This document shows positions 8,174 through 21,526 of a DNA stretch of 45,989 bases, in pieces. The stretch is taken from NCBI GenBank assembly GCA_041496705.1, contig JBGQFD010000013.1:1-45989 (forward strand), in the 5' to 3' direction. The notes beneath the pieces were generated by a model, which was not told the origin of the DNA, ran no database searches, and worked only from the letters and a program-made list of their open reading frames with translations. The stretch's first letter is position 1; every line of letters starts with the position of its first letter. The DNA is from VBDM01 sp041496705. Lineage in GTDB: Bacteria; Pseudomonadota; Gammaproteobacteria; Burkholderiales; SG8-39. The position numbers and the translations under genes are program-made.

Positions 8174-9529
8174 TCATTTTTTCTTCACCGGCCGCTGCCA
8201 CCCGGGGATCGACACCTGTTTCGCGCGCGACAGGGTCAGTTCCCCCGGGGGCGCATCCTTGGTGAGCGTGGTTCCCGCGCCAAGCGTCGCGCCCCGGCCA
8301 ACCCGAACCGGCGCGACGAGTTGCGTATCCGACCCGATGAAGACATCGTCCTCGATGACCGTGCGATGCTTGTTCGCGCCGTCATAGTTGCAGACGATGG
8401 TGCCGGCTCCCAGGTTGACATTTCTGCCGATCTCGGTGTCGCCGATATAGGAGAGGTGGTTTGCCTTGGATCCGGCGCCGATGCTGCTCGCCTTCACTTC
8501 GACGAAATTGCCGAGGTGGACGTTTGCGTCGAGGCGCGTGCCTCCGGGACGAATGCGGGTATACGGACCGATGCGGCAGTCGGCGCCGATCTCGGCATCT
8601 TCCAGATGGCAGAAGGGCTCAATGCGCGTCCCGGGCGCGACCTTCACGTTTCTCAGCAGGCAGTTGGCGCCCACGACGGCCCGATCACCCAGTTCGACGC
8701 GCCCCTCGAACACGCAGTTCACGTCTATCTCGACGTCGCGGCCGCAAACCAGGCTGCCGCGCACGTCGCAGCGCGCCGGGTCGGCGAGGATCACGCCCTG
8801 ATCCATGAGCACCTGCGCCACGTTGCGCTGATAGATGCGCTCCAGAGCCGCCAGCTGTCCGGGGCTGTTGACGCCCAGGGTCTCCCAGGGATCCTCGGCC
8901 CGCATGGCGGTCACCTTCACGCGCTCCCGGTTGGCCATCGCGATGACCTCGGTGAGGTAGAGTTCCTTCTGCGCGTTGCGGCTTCCGAGCTTCGCGAGCC
9001 ATCCTTTGAGTTTCGCGGTCGGCGCAGCGAGGATGCCGGTGTTGACTTCCCGGATCGCACGCTCGCGCGCCGTGGCATCCCGCTCCTCGACGATGCGCAC
9101 GACCCGGCCGCGGCTGCGAATCACCCGGCCGTAGCCCGCGGGATCGTCGAACGTCGCGGTCAGGATGACCAAGCCCTTGCCGGCGGATTCGATCAGGCAT
9201 CCGAGAGTCTGCGGGCGTATCAGCGGGACGTCTCCGTAGAGCACCAGGGTGGTCGCGCGCGGGTCCAGATGCGGCACGGCCTGCATGACCGCGTGGCCGG
9301 TGCCGTATTGGGGTTCCTGCTTTACCCAGACGCAACCGATGTCCCCGAGCGCCTCGCGCACCCTCTCCCCGCCATGCCCGTAGACGATGCAGATCCGGCC
9401 CGGGGAAAGCTGTTTCGCCGTGTCGACCACGTGCGACAGCAGGGACCTGCCCGCGAGGCGATGCAGCACCTTCGGCGTGTCCGAAAGCATGCGCTTGCCC
9501 TGCCCCGCGGCGAGAATGACGATGTTCAC
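8174..9529 (-). CDS. glmU: Bifunctional UDP-N-acetylglucosamine pyrophosphorylase / glucosamine-1-phosphate N-acetyltransferase
   Basis: Catalyses the last two steps to UDP-GlcNAc: acetylation of GlcN-1-P and uridylylation of GlcNAc-1-P. 451 aa, full length. The N-terminal nucleotidyltransferase shows the loop LAAGQGKRM and the substrate motif YGTGHAV. The C-terminal half is a left-handed beta-helix built of hexapeptide repeats, with the acetyltransferase segment NLGAGTIVCNYDG. The start is GTG at 9529, directly before the conserved NIVILAAG. First gene of the glmU-glmS operon. Confidence 0.97.
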   Translation of the reverse strand: MNIVILAAGQGKRMLSDTPKVLHRLAGRSLLSHVVDTAKQLSPGRICIVYGHGGERVREALGDIGCVWVKQEPQYGTGHAVMQAVPHLDPRATTLVLYGDVPLIRPQTLGCLIESAGKGLVILTATFDDPAGYGRVIRSRGRVVRIVEERDATARERAIREVNTGILAAPTAKLKGWLAKLGSRNAQKELYLTEVIAMANRERVKVTAMRAEDPWETLGVNSPGQLAALERIYQRNVAQVLMDQGVILADPARCDVRGSLVCGRDVEIDVNCVFEGRVELGDRAVVGANCLLRNVKVAPGTRIEPFCHLEDAEIGADCRIGPYTRIRPGGTRLDANVHLGNFVEVKASSIGAGSKANHLSYIGDTEIGRNVNLGAGTIVCNYDGANKHRTVIEDDVFIGSDTQLVAPVRVGRGATLGAGTTLTKDAPPGELTLSRAKQVSIPGWQRPVKKK

Positions 9530-9571
9530 GAAGAAGCAAATCGATCGAAGTCGCGTGATGCTAGCACGGCA

Positions 9572-9586
9572 AAATCACGGTGATTT
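9572..9586. repeat. 15-bp inverted repeat upstream of glmU
   Basis: AAATCAC-G-GTGATTT is a perfect 7-bp inverted repeat with a 1-nt centre, about 43 nt upstream of the glmU start in the 109-nt gltD-glmU gap. The single-base centre makes an RNA hairpin unlikely, and no T tract follows. It looks more like a protein-binding site than a terminator. The cognate factor is unknown. Confidence 0.35.
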
Positions 9587-9638
9587 GGCGGGCGCAAGGA
9601 AATACCGAACACATCACCGTTTCCCGGTTCGCGCGCAG

Positions 9639-11102
9639 CTATAGCGGCAACTCGGAAAATCCCATCAGGTACTCGTCCACGGCGCGGGCGCACTGCCGGC
9701 CTTCGCGGATCGCCCAGACGACGAGCGACTGCCCGCGGCGCATATCGCCTGCCGCGAAAACCTTTGGCACGGAGGTCGCGTAACTCCCCTTGCCATCCGT
9801 CGCTGCCTTGGCGTTGCCGCGCGCGTCCCGTTCCATGCCGAAGGCTGCGAGCACCGCCGGCACCGGTGAGACGAACCCCATTGCGAGGAGAACCAGGTCC
9901 GCGGGGAGCGTAGACTCCGAGCCGGCTACCTCGCCCATCCTGCCGTCTTTCCACTCCAGCCGGACGGTCCTGAGCGCTTTCACCTTTCCGTTCTCGCCGA
10001 GGAATCCCTTGGTGGCGATCGACCAGTCCCGCGTCACACCCTCTTCGTGCGAGGATGAGGTGCGCAGCCTGGTCGGCCAGTAGGGCCAGACCGGGTTGAG
10101 CTCCGGATCCGGCGGCATTGGCAGGAGTTCGAACTGAGTAACCGACTTGGCCCCATGGCGGTTGGAAATCCCAACGCAGTCCGATCCCGTATCGCCACCG
10201 CCGATCACGACGACATGCTTGCCGGTCGCCCAGAGCGGCTGTACGCCTTCGTCGCCCGCGACGCGCTTGTTCTGCAAGGGCAGGAACTCCATCGCGTAAT
10301 GGACTCCGTCGAGTTCTCTTCCCGGGATGGGAAGATCGCGGGGCTGCTCGGCGCCGCCAAACAGCACCACAGCGTCAAATTCCGCCATGAGCTTCTCGGG
10401 CGCGATGGTTTCGGTAGCCCAGTCGGTGACGCCCTTGCCGGGACGAGTTGTTCCGACGAAAGTGCGAGCTCTGAACCTCACACCTTCGGCCCGCATCTGT
10501 TCGACGCGCCGGTCGATCAGGCTCTTCTCCATCTTGAAATCCGGAATACCGTAGCGGAGCAGCCCACCAATCCGGTCGTTCTTCTCGAACACGGTCACCA
10601 CGTGGCCCGCACGCGCGAGCTGCTGGGCGCAGGCGAGCCCCGCCGGACCGGAGCCGATGACCGCGACCTTCTTGCCGGTACTACGAGCAGCAGGCTGAGG
10701 CTGCACCCATCCTGACTCCCAAGCCTTGTCGATGATCGCGTGCTCGATCGACTTGATTCCGACCGGATCGGAATTGATGCGCAGCACGCAGGCTTCCTCG
10801 CAGGGCGCCGGGCAGACGCGTCCGGTAAATTCTGGAAAATTGTTGGTCGAATGCAGCGTATCGATCGCTTTGCGCCAGTCCTGCTTCCAGACAAGATCGT
10901 TCCAGTCCGGGATGATGTTGTTGACGGGACAACCCGACATGCAGAACGGCGTGCCGCAATCCATGCAGCGGGCGCCCTGAAGCTTCGCTTCTTCGTCGCT
11001 GAGATGCACGACGAACTCGCGATAGTGCTTCTTGCGCAATTCCTTGTCTTCGGCCGCTTCCTGCAGGCGCTGGTATTCGAGGAATCCGGTGATCTTGCCC
11101 AT
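9639..11102 (-). CDS. gltD: Glutamate synthase (NADPH) small subunit
   Basis: Transfers electrons from NADPH through FAD and Fe-S clusters to the large subunit GltB for glutamate synthesis from glutamine and 2-oxoglutarate. 487 aa from ATG 11102, where the conserved N-terminus MGKITGFLEYQR begins. The open frame extends 49 codons further upstream but crosses the gltB end with unconserved sequence. Cysteine clusters CMDCGTPFCMSGCP and CPAPCEEAC supply the [4Fe-4S] sites. FAD binding is shown by VIGSGPAGLACAQQL and the NADPH site by VIGGGDTGSDC. It lies 47 nt downstream of gltB, in the usual gltB-gltD order. Confidence 0.97.
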   Translation of the reverse strand: MGKITGFLEYQRLQEAAEDKELRKKHYREFVVHLSDEEAKLQGARCMDCGTPFCMSGCPVNNIIPDWNDLVWKQDWRKAIDTLHSTNNFPEFTGRVCPAPCEEACVLRINSDPVGIKSIEHAIIDKAWESGWVQPQPAARSTGKKVAVIGSGPAGLACAQQLARAGHVVTVFEKNDRIGGLLRYGIPDFKMEKSLIDRRVEQMRAEGVRFRARTFVGTTRPGKGVTDWATETIAPEKLMAEFDAVVLFGGAEQPRDLPIPGRELDGVHYAMEFLPLQNKRVAGDEGVQPLWATGKHVVVIGGGDTGSDCVGISNRHGAKSVTQFELLPMPPDPELNPVWPYWPTRLRTSSSHEEGVTRDWSIATKGFLGENGKVKALRTVRLEWKDGRMGEVAGSESTLPADLVLLAMGFVSPVPAVLAAFGMERDARGNAKAATDGKGSYATSVPKVFAAGDMRRGQSLVVWAIREGRQCARAVDEYLMGFSELPL

Positions 11103-11149
11103 GCTTTGATCGATCTCTGATAAACGAGGGCGCGGGGCCGCTCGCTGTT

Positions 11150-15811
<4,662 letters not shown>

Positions 15812-15938
15812 GCTGCGTGTTTCTTCTGTCGATTGCTTGGGAACGACGGTGTCAGGACTTGGTGACTTCAACGCCAGGCCTTTGACTATACCTGCGATTC
15901 CCAACTGCTTCAACTGCTTAGCAGCCAGATCGCCGGCC
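15812..15938. other. gltB-aroB intergenic gap
   Basis: 127 nt without a gene. It holds one direct tandem repeat of CAACTGCTT (15902-15910 and 15911-15919) and no convincing terminator. It may carry a gltB promoter, but I cannot point to a clear -35/-10 pair. Confidence 0.5.
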
Positions 15939-17021
15939 TCAGGCGGCGAGCCGCGCGAGCGTGCGCGCGAGCACCTCCGGAGCCACATCGTTTCGCCGCG
16001 CCGCTGCGCCCAGCCGTTCCAGGACCACGAACGGAACGCGGCCATCCCTCGCCTTCTTGTCCACGCTCATGAGAGCCTGCATGCGTGCAGGGCCGATCCC
16101 TTTCACTTCGGCCGGCAGGCCGGCGCGCTGCAGGAGGGTACGAATTCGAGCAACGTCGCTTTGCGGGAGACAACCGAGTTCGGCCGACAGGTCCGCTGCC
16201 AGGATCATGCCCACCGCAACGGCCTCGCCGTGGAGCCAGACGCCATACCCGAGCCCAGCTTCGATGGCGTGCCCGAAGGTATGACCGAAGTTGAGCAAAG
16301 CGCGCATTCCCTGCTCTCGCTCGTCCTTCTCGACGATTTCGGCCTTGATCGCGACAGAGCGCACGATCGCATGGTCGAGGGCATCTGGCTCGCAGGCGAG
16401 CAGGCGATCCAGATTCGACTCAAGCCAGGAGAAGAACGCCGCATCGCGAATCAGGCTGTGTTTGATCACTTCCGCCAGGCCGGCGCGCAACTCCCGCTTG
16501 GGCAATGTTTTCAACGTATCGGTATCGGCGAGCACCATGCGGGGCTGATGGAAGGCCCCGATCATGTTCTTTCCCAGTGGGTGGTTGATGGCGGTCTTCC
16601 CACCGACCGAAGAATCGACCTGCGCAAGAAGCGTCGTCGGGACCTGGATGTACGGCACGCCTCGCTGATAGGAGGCGGCGGCAAACCCGGCGAGATCACC
16701 GACCACCCCGCCCCCTAGTGCGATCAGCGTGGTGTCGCGGCCGCAGCGCTGCTCGAGCAAGACGTCGAAAATGGCATTCAGCGACCGCCAGTCCTTGTGT
16801 TCCTCGCCGTCTGGAATCACGATGCGGACCACTGCGACCCCAGCGGATGCAAGCGCCGTCGCCATGCGATCCATGTAGAGCGGCTGGACGGTGGTGTCGG
16901 TCACCAGCGCCACCTGGCGTCGGGGGAGCAGCGGGACGATCAGGTCAACACGGCCCAAAAGGCCTGGACCGACGTGCACGGAGTAGCGGCGCTCGCCGAG
17001 TGCTACGCTGAGAGTTTGCAT
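15939..17021 (-). CDS. aroB: 3-dehydroquinate synthase
   Basis: Second enzyme of the shikimate pathway; converts DAHP to 3-dehydroquinate using NAD+ and a divalent metal in the cytoplasm. 360 aa from ATG 17021 (MQTLSVALGERRYSVHVG). The family core is present: LGGGVVGDLAGFAAA, RGVPYIQVPTTLLAQVDSSV, GGKTAINHP and the metal-ligand helix LNFGHTFGHAIE. The start overlaps the last 19 nt of aroK, so translation is probably coupled. An in-frame extension to 17207 lies inside aroK and is not used. Confidence 0.97.
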   Translation of the reverse strand: MQTLSVALGERRYSVHVGPGLLGRVDLIVPLLPRRQVALVTDTTVQPLYMDRMATALASAGVAVVRIVIPDGEEHKDWRSLNAIFDVLLEQRCGRDTTLIALGGGVVGDLAGFAAASYQRGVPYIQVPTTLLAQVDSSVGGKTAINHPLGKNMIGAFHQPRMVLADTDTLKTLPKRELRAGLAEVIKHSLIRDAAFFSWLESNLDRLLACEPDALDHAIVRSVAIKAEIVEKDEREQGMRALLNFGHTFGHAIEAGLGYGVWLHGEAVAVGMILAADLSAELGCLPQSDVARIRTLLQRAGLPAEVKGIGPARMQALMSVDKKARDGRVPFVVLERLGAAARRNDVAPEVLARTLARLAA

Positions 17022-17536
17022 GCTTCTTCGAACTTGGCGAGCGCCTGAGACAGCAGGATGCTGACGCTCTGTCGGCCGGTATCGATGACCAGATCGGCAA
17101 TCTCGCGGTACAAGGCATCGCGCGTGGCGTACAGGCCTTCCAGACTGCGCATGGGATCCCCGTTCTGCAGAAGCGGCCGCGACTTGTCGCTTCGCGTGCG
17201 CTGCCACAGCGCCCGCGGATGCGCGTGCAGGTAAATGACGAATCCCCGGCTTTGCAGGTTGGCCCGGTTTCGCGGGTCGAGCACGGCACCGCCGCCGGTC
17301 GCAAGGATGATGTTGTCGAGCGCGGTTGTCCGATCGATCACTTCCGCCTCCCGCCTGCGGAATCCCGCTTCCCCTTCAACATCGAATATCACCGCGACCC
17401 GCACCCCGGTCCGTGATTCGATTTCCCGGTCGCTGTCGTAGAACGTCTTTCCCAAGCGGCTGGCAAGATGGCGACCGACGGTGGTCTTGCCGGCACCCAT
17501 CATGCCCACGAGGAAGATATTTCGCGAGGTCCTCAC
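17003..17536 (-). CDS. aroK: Shikimate kinase
   Basis: Phosphorylates shikimate at the 3-hydroxyl with ATP. 177 aa, normal family length. Walker A GMMGAGKTT lies near the N-terminus, the shikimate-binding segment is FYDSDREIE, and the GGG motif is ATGGGAV. The start is GTG at 17536 (NIFLVGMMGAG follows at once). Placed between pilQ and aroB as in many proteobacteria, but separated from pilQ by a strong terminator, so aroK-aroB probably has its own promoter in the short gap 17537-17575. Confidence 0.96.
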   Translation of the reverse strand: MRTSRNIFLVGMMGAGKTTVGRHLASRLGKTFYDSDREIESRTGVRVAVIFDVEGEAGFRRREAEVIDRTTALDNIILATGGGAVLDPRNRANLQSRGFVIYLHAHPRALWQRTRSDKSRPLLQNGDPMRSLEGLYATRDALYREIADLVIDTGRQSVSILLSQALAKFEEACKLSA

Positions 17537-17575
17537 CGGGCTATTGTAGCAATACGCCCCACGCGTCCCGAAAGC

Positions 17576-17600
17576 AAAAAGGGCCGGTGGTTGCCGGCCC
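17576..17600 (-). terminator. Rho-independent terminator after pilQ
   Basis: GGGCCGG (17581-17587) and CCGGCCC (17594-17600) form a perfect 7-bp stem with a 6-nt loop. On the minus strand the stem is followed by TTTTT (17580-17576). It lies 27 nt past the pilQ stop and ends the pilMNOPQ transcript. Confidence 0.85.
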
Positions 17601-17626
17601 TCGGAAGCAGAAGAGAGATTCCGTTG

Positions 17627-19750
17627 TCAGCGCTGTCCGAGTCGGTCCTCGACGATGCGCGGGGTGATGAACACAAGCAGCTCGGTCTTGTTGTCGATGC
17701 GAGTACTGTTGCGAAAAAACACCCCGATGAAAGGAATATCCCCGAAAAACGGCACCTTTGTGACTGTCGCGTTAGTAGTCTGAGTGTAGATGCCGCCGAT
17801 CACCACCGTGCCGCCGTTCTCGACCAGCACTTGCGTCTGCACGTGCTTCGTGTCGATCGCGAGGCCGGCCGCGGTAACCTGGCCAACAGAGTCCTTGTTC
17901 ACGTCCAGGGTCATGATGATGTTGCCGTCCGGTGTGATCTGGGGTTTGACTTTGAGCGCAAGGTTCGCCTTGCGGAACGACACCGAGGTCGCACCGCTGG
18001 AAGTCGCCTGCTGGTACGGCAGTTCCGTTCCCTGTTCGATGAGCGCCTCGACGTTGTTGGCGGTCATCACCCGCGGACTGGAGATGATCTTGCCTTTGCC
18101 GTCCGCCTCCAGCGCACTCAATTCCAGGTTCAGAAAGCGACTGAAGCTCTGGTTGAAGAGAATGATCGACAGCGCTCCCGGATTGAACCCCCCGATCCCA
18201 CCGGCGGGCAGGTTGACCTGCTGGCCGTCTGGACTAAGGTTCGGGGTTCCCGCGACAAGCTGCGTCCCCGCCGCACTGAGGGTTTCCTGCGCCGTATTGT
18301 TCAGATTGGCGCCTACGGTGCCGCGGACCCGTCCGCCCCCGTCACCCCCGGGAATTTGCTGGTTGTAGCCGACTCGGACCCCGAGATTCTTGCTGAAAGT
18401 ATCGTTCGCTTCGACAATCCGTGCCTCTATCAGTACCTGACGCACCGGGATATCGACCTGCGTGAGCAGCCTGCGGATATCGTCCAGCCGACCGGAAACA
18501 TCCTGGACGAATACCTGGTTGGTGCGCAAATCAACCACGGCGCTGCCGCGCTTGGACAGGATTCGCTGCAGGGGGTTGGTTAGCAGCTTCTGGAAATCGT
18601 CGCCCTTTGCGTAGTTGAGCTGGAACGTCTCGGTGCGCAGGGGTTCGAGCTCCGTAATCTGCTGGTTTGACTCGAGCGCGAGCTTCTCCTTAGTGGCAAG
18701 TTCGTCGCGCGGCGCGATCCAGACTACATTCCCGTTCTTGCGCATGTCCAGGCCGCGTGTCTGCAGGATGATGTCGAGCGCCTGGTCCCAGGGAACGTCC
18801 TTCAGCCGAAGCGTGAGATTTCCGGCTACCGTATCGCTGGTAATGATGTTCAGATCGGTGAAGTCGGCGATGACGTTCAAAACGCTCCTCACTTCCACGT
18901 TCTGGAAGTTGAGTGAGAGCTTTTCTCCGGAGTAACCGCTTCGGGTACCCTGCACCAGCTTGTTCGGATCGTATTGAATCGGCTTGACCTCGAGCACGAA
19001 CTGGGTGTCCGTCTGGTAGGCGTTGTGTTCCCACAACCCACGCGGCTCGATCACCATGCGTACGTTTTCGCCTTGCGGAAATACACTGAAGGTCTGTACT
19101 GGCGTGGCAAAATCCAGGACGTCAAAGCGCTTGCGTAGCGCTTCAGGGACGCTGGTTTTCAGGAAATCAACCACGACGGTCTGGCCCTGCTGGCGGATGT
19201 CGACGCCCGTGGACGTATCCGACAAGTCGACTACGACGCGGCCTTCGCCTCCCCGCCCACGCCGGAAGTTCACGTCCTTCAGCGAATGCTGCAGATCAGC
19301 CCGGCCTTCGGCAAAGCGCGAACCAATTCCCGTGGCTGCCCGGGGCCCCGCTCCTGCGGCGGCAAGCGTGATGATGAACCCCGAACCGTCGGTCTTGGTT
19401 TCGTAAGGCACCATGCGACGCAGATTGAGGACCAGGCGGGTACGATCACCGGCTTGTATGACATTCATGGACCGCAACACGCCTTCGCCGATGTCCTGAC
19501 TGTTGCGCCCGAGACCGTTGCTCGTGGCGGGAAAGTCGAAGGCGATGCGCGCAGGATTCGCGATGGTAAAGGTTCCCGGCGCTGCGCTCAGCGGCTCCTT
19601 CAGCGCGACACGTACGAAGACTTGACCGCCCGACTGCGTAACATCAAACGAATCGATGCTGTTCTGGGCACGGGCGCTCGGGGCAAGGGCGAGCACCCCC
19701 AGGGCGCAGACCGCTGCCCGGAGAAATTTTCGCGAGAGGGCGTTGTTCAT
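17627..19750 (-). CDS. pilQ: Type IV pilus secretin PilQ
   Basis: Outer-membrane ring through which the type IV pilus passes. 707 aa. A signal peptide ends near residue 29 (ALAPSARAQ). Two AMIN-type peptidoglycan-binding modules lie in the first 240 residues, an STN domain and N-domains follow (LNFQNVEVRSVLNVIADFTD), and the C-terminal secretin domain has the conserved VEALIEQGTELPY and VPFFGDIPFIGVFFR segments. The ATG immediately follows the pilP stop codon (TAA-ATG). Last gene of pilMNOPQ, with a terminator behind it. Confidence 0.97.
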   Translation of the reverse strand: MNNALSRKFLRAAVCALGVLALAPSARAQNSIDSFDVTQSGGQVFVRVALKEPLSAAPGTFTIANPARIAFDFPATSNGLGRNSQDIGEGVLRSMNVIQAGDRTRLVLNLRRMVPYETKTDGSGFIITLAAAGAGPRAATGIGSRFAEGRADLQHSLKDVNFRRGRGGEGRVVVDLSDTSTGVDIRQQGQTVVVDFLKTSVPEALRKRFDVLDFATPVQTFSVFPQGENVRMVIEPRGLWEHNAYQTDTQFVLEVKPIQYDPNKLVQGTRSGYSGEKLSLNFQNVEVRSVLNVIADFTDLNIITSDTVAGNLTLRLKDVPWDQALDIILQTRGLDMRKNGNVVWIAPRDELATKEKLALESNQQITELEPLRTETFQLNYAKGDDFQKLLTNPLQRILSKRGSAVVDLRTNQVFVQDVSGRLDDIRRLLTQVDIPVRQVLIEARIVEANDTFSKNLGVRVGYNQQIPGGDGGGRVRGTVGANLNNTAQETLSAAGTQLVAGTPNLSPDGQQVNLPAGGIGGFNPGALSIILFNQSFSRFLNLELSALEADGKGKIISSPRVMTANNVEALIEQGTELPYQQATSSGATSVSFRKANLALKVKPQITPDGNIIMTLDVNKDSVGQVTAAGLAIDTKHVQTQVLVENGGTVVIGGIYTQTTNATVTKVPFFGDIPFIGVFFRNSTRIDNKTELLVFITPRIVEDRLGQR

Positions 19751-20281
19751 TTATCTACCTCCTCCAACTTCCTGGAGTTGCAAGGTGCTCTGGCGCTCGG
19801 TCCAGTCCCCGGCTGCGTCCTGAATTAACTCACGCACCTGGACCTGGCTGTCGGTAATCGTAGTGATCAAACCGAAATTCTGGCCAACGTAGTTTCCTAC
19901 TTTCACCCGGAACAGGCCCGTGTCGGCCTTTACCAGCGCGAAATTCGCCTTCTTCTGCTGCAACACGCCGACCATTCTCAGGGATTCGAGAGGATAGGCC
20001 TCGAGCGGCTCTTTCGGCCGATTGAAATCCGGCTTGAGCCCGCCGCCGCCCGAGCCCGCGGACTTGGTCACCAGCTCGATCTTGGCCGTGCTGAACGGAT
20101 CCTGTTGCTCGAGGGCCTTGTAGGGCACCGGCTCATAGGGCTTCACGATCGGCAGCGGATTGACCCTGCCGCGCATGTCCTTGGTCTTATCCTTGAGTTC
20201 CGCCTTGAGGTCGCTGAATTCCTCGCCCCCGCACGCTGTCAGCAGCAATCCCAACGCCATCGCAGCGGGCAGCGCCCTCAT
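19751..20281 (-). CDS. pilP: Type IV pilus lipoprotein PilP
   Basis: Inner-membrane lipoprotein that links the PilNO dimer to PilQ. 176 aa. A short signal peptide ends in the lipobox LLTAC (Cys17). After a proline-rich linker (PLPIVKPYEPVPY) comes the beta-sandwich PilP domain (YPLESLRMVGVLQQ, FRVKVGNYVGQNFG). The ATG overlaps the pilO stop by 4 nt (ATGA). Confidence 0.95.
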   Translation of the reverse strand: MRALPAAMALGLLLTACGGEEFSDLKAELKDKTKDMRGRVNPLPIVKPYEPVPYKALEQQDPFSTAKIELVTKSAGSGGGGLKPDFNRPKEPLEAYPLESLRMVGVLQQKKANFALVKADTGLFRVKVGNYVGQNFGLITTITDSQVQVRELIQDAAGDWTERQSTLQLQEVGGGR

Positions 20282-20916
20282 TTCTTCCCTGCTTTGGCGG
20301 ACTTGCTGGCGCGATTCTGGGAGGCGATTTCCTCATCGTCCAGATAGCGGAACGTCTTAGCCGTCACGTCCATGACGAGCGCACCGTCCTTCCCGGCGCT
20401 GAGCGCGATGTCGTTCAGGGTCACGATGCGTGACAGCTGGCCGATGTCGCTCGCAAACTGACCCATGTCGTGATAGCCGCCTGTCAGCTTCAGCGTCACC
20501 GGCAACTCGGCGTAAAACTCGCGTTTGGTTTCGGCCGGCGCGGGTCTGAACAGATCGAATTGCAGGCCGCGGCCAAGTCCCGCCTGGTTGATGTCGACCA
20601 AAAGCGCATCCATCTGCGATCGGTTGGGCAGCTGTTTTAGCAGCGCCCCGAAAGAACTGTCGATTTCGCGCAACTGCTGGCGGTACAAGTCGAGATTGAT
20701 CGCCTGCTGCTGCTTGGCCACGTACTCGTCTTTGAGCTTCGTTTCCTGCAAGCGCCCGGCCTCGAGCGTATCCATTTGTTCCTGCCAGTCGGCGATGTAC
20801 CCCAGCGCAACGATGCCGACCAGCACGGCGACTAGCAGCATGGCCTTGGGCAGGGGAGGCCAGGCACCCGGATCGCGCGGGTTCAGGTTCTTGAACTGCT
20901 CGAGCAGCTGCTTCAT
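20278..20916 (-). CDS. pilO: Type IV pilus alignment protein PilO
   Basis: Bitopic inner-membrane protein that heterodimerises with PilN. 212 aa. A cytoplasmic start (residues 1-23) is followed by one membrane segment (about 24-43), a coiled coil (about 48-95) and a periplasmic ferredoxin-like fold (about 115-190) containing LPVTLKLTGGYHDMGQFASD. The tail is basic and Ala/Lys-rich (SKSAKAGKK). Seven nt separate it from pilN. Confidence 0.95.
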   Translation of the reverse strand: MKQLLEQFKNLNPRDPGAWPPLPKAMLLVAVLVGIVALGYIADWQEQMDTLEAGRLQETKLKDEYVAKQQQAINLDLYRQQLREIDSSFGALLKQLPNRSQMDALLVDINQAGLGRGLQFDLFRPAPAETKREFYAELPVTLKLTGGYHDMGQFASDIGQLSRIVTLNDIALSAGKDGALVMDVTAKTFRYLDDEEIASQNRASKSAKAGKK

Positions 20917-20923
20917 CGGATTC

Positions 20924-21526
20924 TCAGCCCTTGGCCGCGGCGGCCTTGGGCGCCGCCTTGCCGGCTTTGCCGGAGTCCTCGCTCTGGAGTCGCTTCAGGC
21001 TCACATTCATGTTGAATTCGGATACGCGTTTGTTGCTCACCATGACGGCCTTGATTTCGACCAGGTCGGGGTTCTCGAGATAAGGCGAAGCCGCGAAGTT
21101 GCGCATCAGGGTCGAAACGCGGGCGTTGGACTGTGCGTATCCAGACAGATTGACCTTGAGTCCGATCTGTTTGATCGTCTTCAGGTAGATCCCGTCGGGC
21201 ACCTGCTGGACCAGCTCCTGCAGCAAATAGACAGCCTGCGCCCGATCCGCTTGGAGGCGCTCGATGATCTGCTTGCGGGCCACCAGTGCGTCGATCTCGG
21301 TCTTCAGCTTCTTGATTTCCTCGATCTCTTTGTCGAGGCGAACGTTTTCCCGCTTGAGAAACGCGTTGCGGTCGTTCTGCACCGAGATATAGCCCGAGAT
21401 CGTAAGATGCACCGCACCGACGATCAGCAGGCCGAGCACGGCCACCATGCCTCCGAGCACGGCCAGATGCTGGCGCTGGTCCTTGCGGCGGGCCGCCCGC
21501 CAGGGCAGCAGATTGATGCGGATCAC
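20924..21526 (-). CDS. pilN: Type IV pilus alignment protein PilN
   Basis: Bitopic inner-membrane protein. 200 aa. The cytoplasmic N-terminus carries the conserved PilM-binding motif IRINLLPWR (residues 2-10), followed by one membrane helix (about 21-45), a coiled coil and a periplasmic ferredoxin-like domain. The start is GTG at 21526, overlapping the pilM stop as GTGA. The C-terminal Ala/Lys tail resembles that of PilO. Confidence 0.95.
   Translation of the reverse strand: MIRINLLPWRAARRKDQRQHLAVLGGMVAVLGLLIVGAVHLTISGYISVQNDRNAFLKRENVRLDKEIEEIKKLKTEIDALVARKQIIERLQADRAQAVYLLQELVQQVPDGIYLKTIKQIGLKVNLSGYAQSNARVSTLMRNFAASPYLENPDLVEIKAVMVSNKRVSEFNMNVSLKRLQSEDSGKAGKAAPKAAAAKG

Noticed and set aside
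15812..16045. 78-residue N-terminal extension of gltB
   Set aside because: GltB must have its catalytic Cys near the N-terminus after a short propeptide; the ATG at 15811 provides this, and the extension runs into aroB.
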